Origin: Sphingomonadales bacterium UBA2683
GTDB lineage: Bacteria; Pseudomonadota; Alphaproteobacteria; Sphingomonadales; Sphingomonadaceae
Length of the DNA: 64,000 bases
Assembly: GCA_002354635.1 (NCBI GenBank)
Contig: DELZ01000002.1
Span: 62,001-126,000, forward strand
Reading direction: 5' to 3'
Below the pieces are notes generated by a model. The model had not been told where the DNA came from. It did not search any database and was given only the letters and a program-made list of their open reading frames with translations. A program made the position numbers and the translations under genes. Numbering within the stretch: position 1 is the stretch's first letter; each line of letters begins with the position of its first letter. Shown here in pieces: positions 33,993 to 42,524 of this stretch.

Positions 33993-36482
33993 TCAAAACT
34001 TGAAGGACGCCTCCACAAACAGCTGGCGACCGCGGTTCTGGGTGACCACACGGTCATCGCCTCCGGGTGGCAGGAAGGGCCTGTCACCGGCGGTATTGGC
34101 CCAGATTTCATTGGTCAGGTTGACGCCGACCAGCGACAGTTTCCACTTGCCGTCGGGGTGTCCGACGGAAACCGAGCCGTCCAGCGTGATATAGTCGTCC
34201 TGGACGAAATCGTTGAACGTCGTGTTCGAGGCGAAATAGGATCCGCTGTAGAATGCGTTGCCGTTCAGTCCGAATTCGAGGCTGTCGCTCATCGGTATCG
34301 ACCAGTCAAAGGCAATGTTTCCCGACCATTTCGGCGCGCGGGCTGCCCTGCGTCCGTCGAGGTTCACGTCATCGGCCGTGCCCGGCAGGCTGTCCGGTCC
34401 GTTCGAGGATATGAACGTGTCGGTGAACTTGGCATCGGTATAGCCGAGCGTACCGGAGAATCTCAGGCCTTCGACCGGCGTTTGCCAGGCCCAGTCCATA
34501 TCGAAGCCCTTGGTCGTCACCTCGCCGGCATTGACGGTCAGGAAGCGGACCGCCGCACCGTCAAAATTCTGCACTTGCAGATCGTCAAACACGAAATAGT
34601 AGAGCGAGGCGTTGATCCGGAAGGCGCGATCGGCCAGCAACGCCTTGACCCCGATCTCTCCGCCTTTTGCCGTTTCCGAATTATAGATGATCGAGTCCAG
34701 CGCGGCCTGGCGCTGGGCCTCGGTGCCAAAGCCGGATTTGACGAACTGCAGGGCAGCGGTCGGCAAAATGCTGTTGTCGACGCCGCCGGATTTGAAACCG
34801 GTCTTGTAGGATGCGTAGAAGTTCAGATCGGGCGTGGCCTGATATTTGATGGTCACTTCCGGCGAGATATTGCTGTCGGAAAACTCGATCGGCCCGGTCT
34901 GGAACCCTTCCGGAACCACCAGTCCGATGCCGCCGACAATTCCGTTCAGAAATGTCAGAGCATTGTGCAGAAACGGGAAGGACGTTCTGTGGACCTTCTG
35001 TTCATCGGTCCAGCGCACACCGCCGGACAGTTCCAACTGGTCCGTTATATCCAGGCTGGCGCTGCCGAAAAAGGACAATGCTTCACTCTTGGTCGCTCTG
35101 TTCGCTACCCAGTCATAGCCGACGCCCCGGGAATCGGGGAACAGGAAGGAACCGATAAAGGCATTTTGCGATGTCTGCAGCGGCTGGCTTCTGCTCTCCC
35201 AAAAGCCGCCCACCATGAAGTTGAACATGCCGTCATAGTCGCTGGTGAGACGGAGTTCCTGGGTATATTGTTTCAGCGCATCCGAAAAGGGCGCCGGGAG
35301 TCCACCCGGGTCGCCATTGGGCAGAATGCCGACATAGCTGAAATGGTCGGCATGTTCGTTTTTCAGGTTGAGTATGCCGGTTACCGACGACAAGGTCAGG
35401 CTGTCATTCAGCTCCAGATCCATCGCCAGGCGCCCGAAGAAGGTGTTGGTCTCGTTATAGGATTGTCCCGTGTAACGGTCCGCTCCGGTGGTTCCCGGTG
35501 CGATAATCTGAAGCGCGGGATGGCCGTCGGGATGGGGATAGAGACCATCCTGAATGTTGCAGACTGCGTTGGACGCAATGCGCACCCCGGACAGCGCCAG
35601 AAATACATCGTCTGCGACGCCATTGGCCCCGCAGCTGATATCGGAATGACCGAGCAGGCTGTCGCCGAAATTGTGATTGTAATTGAGCTTCAGGTTTGCC
35701 GAGAAATTGTCGGAGGGATCCCATTGCAGCGTCACCCGGCCGACAAAATTCTTCAGCCCCTTTCCGGAGTTGAGAAAAACCGATGGTGTACCAGCCTCGA
35801 GCTCGACATATTTGCTGATGTCCTGATATTGAGCGGCGACGCGCACGCCCAGCGTATCGCTGATCGGACCGGAAATATAGCCGCCCACGGTATAGCCTTC
35901 TTCCTCAAACTCGTAGGAAGCCTTGCCGCCCATTTCCCAATTCTGGGTCGGATTGGCGGATCGTACCGAAAACACACCGGCCGAGGCGCTTTTTCCAAAG
36001 AACAGGGACTGGGGGCCCTTGAGCACATCAATTTGCGCCACATCGAAAAAGGAAGCCTGAACCAGCCGCATGGTGCTGATCGATACGCCGTCAAAATCAA
36101 AGGCAACGGCGGAGTCAAAGGCGGCGGAAATATTGGTTGTGCCGATGCCGCGCAGGCTGATCTGGCCGCCGGCACCGGAGCCGCCGACCTGTACGTTGAG
36201 GGCCGGGATCCGGCTGACCACATCGGCGACTTCGTTAACCTGGAAATTGTCCAGCGTGTCGGCGCTGATCGAGGTGACGGTAACCGGCGTTTCCTGCAGC
36301 GTTTCATCCTGCTTTCGCGCGTTGACGATGATTACCCGGTTGTCAATTTCCTCGGCATTTTCCTGTGCACTCGCCGGTGTAGCAAGGCCGGAAACGGCGA
36401 GGCTGGCTGCAGTGCCCATCAATAGCCATCTTACCGATTGGTTGACGGATGCGGATTCGTGACGCTGTGAACGGTCTTCCAT
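33993..36482 (-). CDS. TonB-dependent outer-membrane receptor
   Basis: 829 aa. A signal peptide ends ATPASAQE near residue 40. A TonB-box-like region (RVIIVNARKQ) is followed by a plug domain (VADVVSRIPALNVQVGGSG, QISLRGIGTTN) and a long barrel that ends ...GRQLFVEASFKF with terminal Phe. ATG 36482 has a good site, GGGGAGAG. The substrate is probably that of the surrounding catabolic genes (hydrophobic compound or a linked chelate), inferred only from position. Confidence 0.95.
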   Translation of the reverse strand: MEDRSQRHESASVNQSVRWLLMGTAASLAVSGLATPASAQENAEEIDNRVIIVNARKQDETLQETPVTVTSISADTLDNFQVNEVADVVSRIPALNVQVGGSGAGGQISLRGIGTTNISAAFDSAVAFDFDGVSISTMRLVQASFFDVAQIDVLKGPQSLFFGKSASAGVFSVRSANPTQNWEMGGKASYEFEEEGYTVGGYISGPISDTLGVRVAAQYQDISKYVELEAGTPSVFLNSGKGLKNFVGRVTLQWDPSDNFSANLKLNYNHNFGDSLLGHSDISCGANGVADDVFLALSGVRIASNAVCNIQDGLYPHPDGHPALQIIAPGTTGADRYTGQSYNETNTFFGRLAMDLELNDSLTLSSVTGILNLKNEHADHFSYVGILPNGDPGGLPAPFSDALKQYTQELRLTSDYDGMFNFMVGGFWESRSQPLQTSQNAFIGSFLFPDSRGVGYDWVANRATKSEALSFFGSASLDITDQLELSGGVRWTDEQKVHRTSFPFLHNALTFLNGIVGGIGLVVPEGFQTGPIEFSDSNISPEVTIKYQATPDLNFYASYKTGFKSGGVDNSILPTAALQFVKSGFGTEAQRQAALDSIIYNSETAKGGEIGVKALLADRAFRINASLYYFVFDDLQVQNFDGAAVRFLTVNAGEVTTKGFDMDWAWQTPVEGLRFSGTLGYTDAKFTDTFISSNGPDSLPGTADDVNLDGRRAARAPKWSGNIAFDWSIPMSDSLEFGLNGNAFYSGSYFASNTTFNDFVQDDYITLDGSVSVGHPDGKWKLSLVGVNLTNEIWANTAGDRPFLPPGGDDRVVTQNRGRQLFVEASFKF

Positions 36483-36793
36483 AAATCTCTCCCCTGTGCT
36501 TTCGCCCGCGATGTAGCGAAATCTCCCGATGTACCGGTTTGTCCGGTATCATCAGATGCAGAGAATGACCGGACCCCGCCGAATGCTCAACTGGCCAAAA
36601 GGTCAAGAGAGGGTCGGAATGTCGGTAATGTGAAATATTGTGCCCGGCTATTCCAAGCGGCTCCGGGACTTCCCGAAGAACCCGGCGATAGCGATAGGAC
36701 ATCCGGCTTCGGCAGCGATCTTATTCAATAGGTCAGTTGATGTGCCAGAGGGTTGTAAGGCAGGTGTGCAACCGCCTGATGGGAGAAGCAATA
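36483..36793. other. Divergent control region of TonB receptor and SnoaL-C/Rieske pair
   Basis: 311 bp without a credible gene. It contains the 26-bp inverted repeat at 36528-36553 close to the receptor start and a strong ribosome site (GGGAGAAGC) for the right-hand gene. No further repeat or RNA gene is seen. Confidence 0.5.
36528..36553. promoter_or_regulatory. Inverted repeat upstream of TonB receptor gene
   Basis: TACCGG-TTTGT-CCGGTA (36532-36548) is perfect, and outer GATG / CATC arms extend it with one bulged base. It is 46 bp from the receptor start codon. Either a repressor site or the base of an mRNA hairpin. A possible target of the LuxR-type regulator, unproven. Confidence 0.4.
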
Positions 36794-37312
36794 ATGGATC
36801 GCATGGAACTGGTCGCGGACAAGCTGGAGTGTACCGAACTGGTTTCCCGCGTTGCCCGCGCGATCGACCGCTGCGATGCAGATATGCTCAGGTCGTTGTT
36901 CCATCCGGATGCGACCGATGATCACGGCATATTCAAGGGAAGCGCCAAGGACTTCATCGACTGGGTGATGCCGCTGCTGGGCACGATGCAGCGGACCCAG
37001 CATATTATCGGCCAAGTGCTGATCGAGGTTGATGGAGATGAGGCCGCTGGCGAGAGCTATTTCGAGGCGCATCACGCAATGAATGCCGCCGGGGGTGACG
37101 TGCATATGGTTGTCGCCGGGCGTTATCTGGACCGGTTTCAACGACGTGAGGGCATCTGGAAAATATCGCACCGGCAGGCGGTCTATGACTGGGGGAGCAG
37201 CACGCCGATGACCGACAACTATGATCGCGATGATCCGGGTGACATGACCTTTGGTGTCCGCGGTCGGGCCGATGTGTCTTATGCTTTTCTGACCGGCCCG
37301 GCGTCCGCATGA
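36794..37312 (+). CDS. SnoaL/NTF2-fold protein with Asp-His dyad, paralog C
   Basis: 172 aa. RAIDRCD (Asp25) ... RTQHIIGQ (His70) ... GRYLDRFQRREGIWKISHR matches paralogs A and B with the same 45-residue spacing. ATG 36794 follows GGGAGAAGCAAT. It precedes the second Rieske alpha gene by 91 bp on the same strand, repeating the SnoaL-Rieske pairing seen at 31.3-33.2 kb on the other strand. Confidence 0.88.
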   Translation: MDRMELVADKLECTELVSRVARAIDRCDADMLRSLFHPDATDDHGIFKGSAKDFIDWVMPLLGTMQRTQHIIGQVLIEVDGDEAAGESYFEAHHAMNAAGGDVHMVVAGRYLDRFQRREGIWKISHRQAVYDWGSSTPMTDNYDRDDPGDMTFGVRGRADVSYAFLTGPASA

Positions 37313-37403
37313 CGGGGGCTGGCCAATAGAATAGTGCCAATCCTTGCGGTCCGTTGATAATATCCGGGTTCCTGATGGCGCATATGACAAGGGAAAGAGA
37401 TTC

Positions 37404-38741
37404 ATGGCTGACCGTGACCCTGGCGAAATGACCCGGCAAAGGGCGGATGTTTCAAAGCAGCCCGAGCCGGTGCTGCGCGGCAATCCGATTACGCCGGAGC
37501 GCTATTTTTCCAAAGAGTATATGGACCGGGAATGGGACAAGATATGGACCCGGACATGGCAGATTGCCGGGCTCGATCGCGAATTGCAGAAGCAGGGCGA
37601 TTTTATTACCACCACGCTTGGCCGCGAGCGGATCTTATGCTCGCGCGGTGATGATGGCAAAATCCGCGCCTTTTACAATGTCTGCCAACACCGCGGCCTG
37701 CAGCTTGTGGCAGGGGCGTCCGGTAACACGCGTCGCTTTACCTGTCCCTATCACGGCTGGGCCTATGATCTGGAAGGAACGCTCAAGGCGGTGCCGGATG
37801 AAGCGGACTATCCGCAGGGCAGCCCGTGCGGCAAGCTCAATCTGGTCGAAATTCCCTGCGAGAGCTGGGCCGGCTTTGTCTGGTTCAACATGGATCCGGA
37901 CTGCGTATCGCTGAGAGAATTTCTGGGGCCGATCGCGGATCAGATTGACTCCTACCCGATGGAAGACATGCGGCGAACCCACTGGGTGACGATCGAAGGC
38001 GATTTCAACTGGAAACTGGTGCAGGACAATTTCAGCGAATCCTATCATGTTCCCTTCGTCCATCCGGGTTCCAAATTCGTCATCGAATATAGCCACCACA
38101 AGTGCCAGTTTGATCATTATCCCGAAGGCCATTGCCGGATGTTCATGCCCGGCGCCGGGCCAGCGGAAGCGGTCAAGGGCGGCGAGCGGGAAACGCTGGA
38201 ATCACTGAGCGAGGAACTGAAGCGGTGGGAGCTCAATCCGGACGATTATCGCGGCGGCAAGACCCGCAATATCCGCAAGGACCTGCAGCGGCAGAAGCGC
38301 AAGCTGGGTGAAGCCAAAGGCTATGATTTCTCAACCTATCATGATGACCAGTTGACCGATAATTGGCACTATACGATTTTCCCGAACCTGTCGTTCAGCC
38401 TGAAGCCCGACGGCAATATCTGGCTGCGTGCCCGACCGCACGAGAGCGATCCGGAAAAATGCTATTTCGACATGTGGTATATGACGCTGTTCCCCAAGGG
38501 CGAGACCGAATATTATTCATGGGTGATGCGCGAATTTGTGTCGATCGATACGCCGGCGGAGCATATTCAGGGAAAGGCAGGCGAGATATCCGCCGGTCCT
38601 GCCATCGACGAGGATCTGGCGATCTGGCCTTTGCAACAGCAAGGCCTGCATTCCAGAGGCTATCAACGCGATTATCTGGCGGGGCAGGAGAGCCGCATGC
38701 GCTATTTCCACGAAACTCTGGAGGACTGGCTGGACCGATAG
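37404..38741 (+). CDS. Rieske non-haem iron ring-hydroxylating oxygenase, alpha subunit (second)
   Basis: 445 aa. Rieske ligands Cys94-His96 (CQHRG) and Cys114-His117 (CPYHGW), with Fe ligands His215 and His220 in YHVPFVH. It differs clearly from the alpha subunit at 31.3 kb, so the two probably take different substrates or steps. The start ATG 37404 follows AAGGGAAAGAG. No ferredoxin or reductase is nearby. The LuxR-type gene converges 23 bp after its stop. Confidence 0.95.
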   Translation: MADRDPGEMTRQRADVSKQPEPVLRGNPITPERYFSKEYMDREWDKIWTRTWQIAGLDRELQKQGDFITTTLGRERILCSRGDDGKIRAFYNVCQHRGLQLVAGASGNTRRFTCPYHGWAYDLEGTLKAVPDEADYPQGSPCGKLNLVEIPCESWAGFVWFNMDPDCVSLREFLGPIADQIDSYPMEDMRRTHWVTIEGDFNWKLVQDNFSESYHVPFVHPGSKFVIEYSHHKCQFDHYPEGHCRMFMPGAGPAEAVKGGERETLESLSEELKRWELNPDDYRGGKTRNIRKDLQRQKRKLGEAKGYDFSTYHDDQLTDNWHYTIFPNLSFSLKPDGNIWLRARPHESDPEKCYFDMWYMTLFPKGETEYYSWVMREFVSIDTPAEHIQGKAGEISAGPAIDEDLAIWPLQQQGLHSRGYQRDYLAGQESRMRYFHETLEDWLDR

Positions 38742-38764
38742 GCCGCTGACCATCCGGACAGCCG

Positions 38765-39580
38765 TTAGTGGCTGTTGCCCAGATAGCCCAGCTGGGTCGC
38801 CTTGAAGACAGTCTGGGTCCGGTTCACTGCATGCAGTTTTTCCCCGGCACGGCTGATATGATAGCGGACAGTGGAGCGGCAGACCGAAATGATCTCGCCG
38901 ATCTCCTCGTCCGTTTTGCCGATCGATGCCCAGCGGATGCATTCCGCCTCCCGACGCGAGAGGCGGCAATCCGAAGCAATGTAGCTTGATGTGCGCGACA
39001 CAGATACATAGCCCGAAATCAGCCGCCGGGTCAGCGCACCGAACAGATTGCCATATTTCGCAAACTGTTCGGCAAAACTGCCACTATCCTGAGCGATGAT
39101 CGGGAAGCTGTTGGCTGACACCTGACCGAAGGGCAGATGCACCGGTACGATGATCAGCTTGGGATAACGGTTTTTCGTCCGGGCATTATAGCCACCCAGA
39201 TCGATTTCACGGAGAAATTCATTGGGTGTCGCGCTGTGGAACCCGCTTTCGTCGCACCAGAATGGCTCGCTTTCATAGCGGCAGGCGCGCGGAACCGGAG
39301 AATGCAGCGCATATTGCGTGTCTTTCCACCATCGTTCGCTATGTTTGACCCATCCGAAAACATCCGAGTTCAGTGAATTGCCCTCGGCATCCATCATCGG
39401 TCTGCCGGACGCTATATCGGCGCACAGCGCCACCCTGAATCCCCTTGTTTGCGCGATATTGTGGAGAAAAGTCGCCGCCTCGCGAATGTCTTCAGCTGTC
39501 CGGATGGTGACCTTTTCCAGCAGCACATCCCAATCGGGATCGCGCTCGACATCACATGTTTTCGTTTGTCCGTTTGCCAC
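38765..39580 (-). CDS. LuxR family transcriptional regulator (LuxR solo)
   Basis: About 271 aa starting at GTG 39580, which stands after GGGGAGGATTTTGC. The longer frame upstream has no site. The C-terminal helix-turn-helix is LSRREAECIRWASIGKTDEE onward, with TVRYHISRAGEKL as recognition helix. The N-terminal ~190 residues could be a ligand-binding domain of autoinducer type, with aromatic residues in the right places but no certain AHL motif. No luxI is present. It likely controls the adjacent oxygenase and receptor genes. Confidence 0.85.
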   Translation of the reverse strand: MANGQTKTCDVERDPDWDVLLEKVTIRTAEDIREAATFLHNIAQTRGFRVALCADIASGRPMMDAEGNSLNSDVFGWVKHSERWWKDTQYALHSPVPRACRYESEPFWCDESGFHSATPNEFLREIDLGGYNARTKNRYPKLIIVPVHLPFGQVSANSFPIIAQDSGSFAEQFAKYGNLFGALTRRLISGYVSVSRTSSYIASDCRLSRREAECIRWASIGKTDEEIGEIISVCRSTVRYHISRAGEKLHAVNRTQTVFKATQLGYLGNSH

Positions 39581-39841
39581 GCAAAATCCTCCCCAGAAGA
39601 CACGTGCGGCCGCAATCCGGAACTGTTCGTTCTCTCTCGTGACCGTCAATCGATAGAGTCTCTTTGTCCCACCATCGACCAACGCAGTAGGCCATATTCG
39701 GTGGCGCACAATCCACTGTCATTAATGGCAACATGGATTGCGATGGAACTAGATCGTCAGGTGATCAACGGTTATTCAAGAATCGTCATGGAGCCAGCCG
39801 CAAGGCGCTGAATGAGAAAGCAACTGATTCTTCTGAAAAAT

Positions 39842-39915
39842 TGGATCCCCCGTGAGGATTCGAACCTCAATTAACGGAGTCAGAGTCCGTGGTATTACCA
39901 TTATACGACAGGGGA
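39842..39915 (-). tRNA. tRNA-Gln (anticodon CTG)
   Basis: Minus strand, 74 nt including encoded CCA. Acceptor TCCCCTG pairs with CGGGGGA; the D arm is GTAT/ATAC around AATGGTA; the anticodon stem ACGGA / TCCGT holds loop CTCTGAC (anticodon CTG, reading CAG); the T arm is TGAGG-TTCGAAT-CCTCA. All four arms are intact. Confidence 0.93.
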
Positions 39916-39972
39916 GTGCCGGTGCGGGGCAATAGGCAGGGAGCGGCTTTGGGTCAAGCCCTTTGGTGACAT

Positions 39973-40627
39973 CTAGCTGCTGACCGGTTCGAGCAGTTCC
40001 GGGCCATTGTTGCGGTTGCTGTTGACCAGGCTCGAAACGGGCACGGCTGACAGGGGGCTGCGACAGGTCTTTGCGAGATTGCGGGCCTCCTGCCAGTCGC
40101 CGTCCAGCCAGGTTTCAATATCCGGTTGCTCCAGAATGGCAGGGGCCCGGTCGTGATCGCGGTGAAAGCGGATGGCGCGGCGGCGGTGATCATTACATAG
40201 CTCTCGATATCCAGCCGGTCGTTTCGGGCCGACAGGCCGGCGAGCAGCATCGGCTGGAGATCTTCGCGTTCGACCTTGTAAGGCATTTTTTCCTGCCCGT
40301 CGCGTTGCCCTTCGTAGAAACCGGAGACCATGATGATGCAACGATTGTGCTCGAGCAACGGTCGAAAGGAAGGCTTCTCGCTTAGCATTTCGGTACGGGC
40401 GTTAATCCTGCTGGCGGTAAATTTTGTGTCCTTGGCCCAGTGTGGCACCAGGCCCCAGCGCATAAGCTCCAGCGATCGTCGCGGGCGATGCATACCGGCA
40501 CTTTCTGGGTCGGGCAGATGTTACAATTGGGCTGGAAATTGCTGTTCGGCGGCGGCTCGATGATGGTCAGAATGTCCCGATATTCTGCCCAGGCCAGTTC
40601 TTCATGGCTGAATTTGCGGCCGCAGAT
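39973..40627 (-). pseudogene. yedK: SOS response-associated peptidase (YedK/HMCES) pseudogene
   Basis: Three reading frames together give one YedK-like protein. Frame 1 (40627-~40485) reads CGRKFSHEELAWAEY and then NICPTQKVPVCIARDD. Frame 2 (~40485-40160) reads RRSLELMRWGLVPHWAKD to YVMITAAAPSAFTAI. Frame 3 (~40160-39973) reads HDRAPAILEQPDIETWLDGDW to the stop. So there are two frameshifts. The codon before the catalytic Cys2 (TGC at 40624-40622) is ATC, not ATG. Three independent lesions make a sequencing error unlikely. Intact proteins protect abasic sites by crosslinking through Cys2. Confidence 0.85.
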
Positions 40628-40740
40628 GATATTTTCCGTTCGACTCAGTGTCCGCCCCTTGCGTCAGGGGCCCCGCAGCGTTATCTTCAATGCCAAGTAC
40701 CGGCGGTATTATCCGATCCGGAGAACATAAGAGTACGGTC

Positions 40741-41853
40741 ATGGCGGATCAAGCATCCCCATCGCCGCAAGATGCAAAAGGCGGATCATCCGCAAGGAAA
40801 TCCCGCCCGAAACATGCGGCGACACATAAAGGACAGAGTCGCGTTGCGTCTCCCGTCCATCCGGTCAACGGGCGCTGGCCCAAATTGCGGTCCTATGCGG
40901 CTATTGATCTGGGCACCAACAACTGCCGGTTGCTGGTCGCAAAACCGTCTGCCGACGGCTTCATTGTAACAGATGCCTTTTCGCGCGTGGTGCGCCTGGG
41001 AGAAGGGCTGGTCGAAAGCGGCCAGATCAGCAGCCGGGCGATGGACCGGGCGGTCGCTGCTCTGGCGATCTGCGCCGACAAGCTGCGACGCCGCAATGTG
41101 ACGCTGGCCCGGTCGGTGGCCACGGAGGCTTGTCGGCGGGCGAGCAACGGCGACAAGTTTATCGAGCGCGTTCGCCGCGAAACCGGTATTGCACTCGACG
41201 TGATCACCGCAGAAGAGGAAGCCCGGCTCGCGGTGCTCGGCTGCCATATTTTGCTCGAACCGGGCGAGGGGCCGGCGCTTATCTTTGACATCGGCGGCGG
41301 CTCGACCGAACTCGTACTGGTTGATACCAGCGGTTCGGCACCTGAGATTATCGACTGGCAGAGCGCGCCGTGGGGCGTTGTTTCGCTCACCGAAAGCGAG
41401 AAGTTCGATGGCGAAGACCCAGCCGCCCGTCGCGCCGCTTTCCAGGCGATGCGAGCGCGGGTCACAGACAGCTTTGCCGGCTTTGCATCCCGGCTGCCGC
41501 GGCTTGACCGGTGCGACTACCGGCTGCTCGGGACGAGTGGAACGGTGACGACGCTGGCCAGCCTGCATCTGAAGCTGCCTCATTATGATCGCAAGGTGAT
41601 CGACGGCCTGATCGTTCCGACCGAATCGATGCGCGACATCAGCGCCATGCTGGCGCAGGCGTCGCCGAGCGAGCGGGCGGATATTCCCTGCATTGGCCGG
41701 GAACGCGCTGATCTCGTGGTCGGCGGCTGCGCAATACTGGAATCGATTCTCGATATCTGGCCCGCCACTCGCGTCGGGGTCGCGGATCGCGGTATTCGCG
41801 AGGGCATATTGCGCTCACTGATGTCCGCAAACGAACGGCGCTCGGTCAGATGA
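40741..41853 (+). CDS. Ppx/GppA exopolyphosphatase-type phosphatase
   Basis: 370 aa. A basic N-terminal tail (~45 residues) precedes the ASKHA-fold domain: AAIDLGTNNCRLLVA is the phosphate-1 site, VATEACRRASNGD follows, and FDIGGGSTELVLVD is the second nucleotide/phosphate motif. The family hydrolyses polyphosphate or pppGpp; which one cannot be read from the sequence. It overlaps the rlmE gene (ATGA at 41850-41853), a pairing common in alphaproteobacteria. Confidence 0.93.
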   Translation: MADQASPSPQDAKGGSSARKSRPKHAATHKGQSRVASPVHPVNGRWPKLRSYAAIDLGTNNCRLLVAKPSADGFIVTDAFSRVVRLGEGLVESGQISSRAMDRAVAALAICADKLRRRNVTLARSVATEACRRASNGDKFIERVRRETGIALDVITAEEEARLAVLGCHILLEPGEGPALIFDIGGGSTELVLVDTSGSAPEIIDWQSAPWGVVSLTESEKFDGEDPAARRAAFQAMRARVTDSFAGFASRLPRLDRCDYRLLGTSGTVTTLASLHLKLPHYDRKVIDGLIVPTESMRDISAMLAQASPSERADIPCIGRERADLVVGGCAILESILDIWPATRVGVADRGIREGILRSLMSANERRSVR

Positions 41854-42524
41854 GCCGGGGCAGATCGGGCAACAAGCAGCGTGTCAAAACTGCAAAGGGC
41901 CGCAAAATCGGTTCGACGCGTTGGCTCGAACGGCAGCTGAACGATCCCTATGTCAAGCAGGCCAGAGCCGAGGGCTATCGTTCACGGGCAGCCTATAAAT
42001 TGCTGGAACTGGACGAGCGGTTCAAACTGGTGCGCAATGCCAGGGCGGTTGTCGATCTGGGCATTGCACCGGGTGGCTGGGCGCAGGTGATGCGCAAATT
42101 TGCACCCAAGGCTGCGGTTGTCGGTATCGACCTGCTCGATGTCGATCCGATCGAGGGCGTGACGATATTCAAGATGGACTTCATGGATGATGCCGCGCCA
42201 GGGCTGTTAATCGACGCGCTTGGTGGCAAACCAGATCTGGTGCTGTCAGATATGGCTGCCAATACGGTTGGTCACCAGCAAACCGACCATTTGCGCACGA
42301 TGGGACTGGTCGAGGCGGGCGCCTATTTCGCCGTCGAAAATTTGCAGGAGGGCGGTGCTTTTGTCGCCAAGGTACTGGCGGGCGGCACCGACAATGACCT
42401 GCTGACCCTGCTCAAGCAGCATTTCGATGTTGTGAAACATGCCAAGCCGCCGGCAAGCCGCAAGGGATCATCGGAATGGTATGTGATCGCCCAGGGATTC
42501 AAGGGCAGGGCGGACGCGGCCTAG
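41850..42524 (+). CDS. rlmE: 23S rRNA (uridine-2552-2'-O)-methyltransferase
   Basis: 224 aa, RrmJ/FtsJ type. It methylates U2552 in the A-loop of 23S rRNA during 50S maturation. The catalytic KDKE pattern is visible: YRSRAAYKL (Lys), LVLSDMAANTVG (Asp), GGAFVAKVLAGG (Lys) and SSEWYVI (Glu). SAM motif VVDLGIAPGGWAQV. Its TAG stop interlocks with that of the convergent DsbA-like gene through CTAG at 42521-42524. Confidence 0.96.
   Translation: MSRGRSGNKQRVKTAKGRKIGSTRWLERQLNDPYVKQARAEGYRSRAAYKLLELDERFKLVRNARAVVDLGIAPGGWAQVMRKFAPKAAVVGIDLLDVDPIEGVTIFKMDFMDDAAPGLLIDALGGKPDLVLSDMAANTVGHQQTDHLRTMGLVEAGAYFAVENLQEGGAFVAKVLAGGTDNDLLTLLKQHFDVVKHAKPPASRKGSSEWYVIAQGFKGRADAA

Noticed and set aside
34158..36425. 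A 755-codon open frame on the plus strand opposite the TonB receptor
   Set aside because: Antisense shadow; composition is implausible and the receptor signature is intact on the minus strand.
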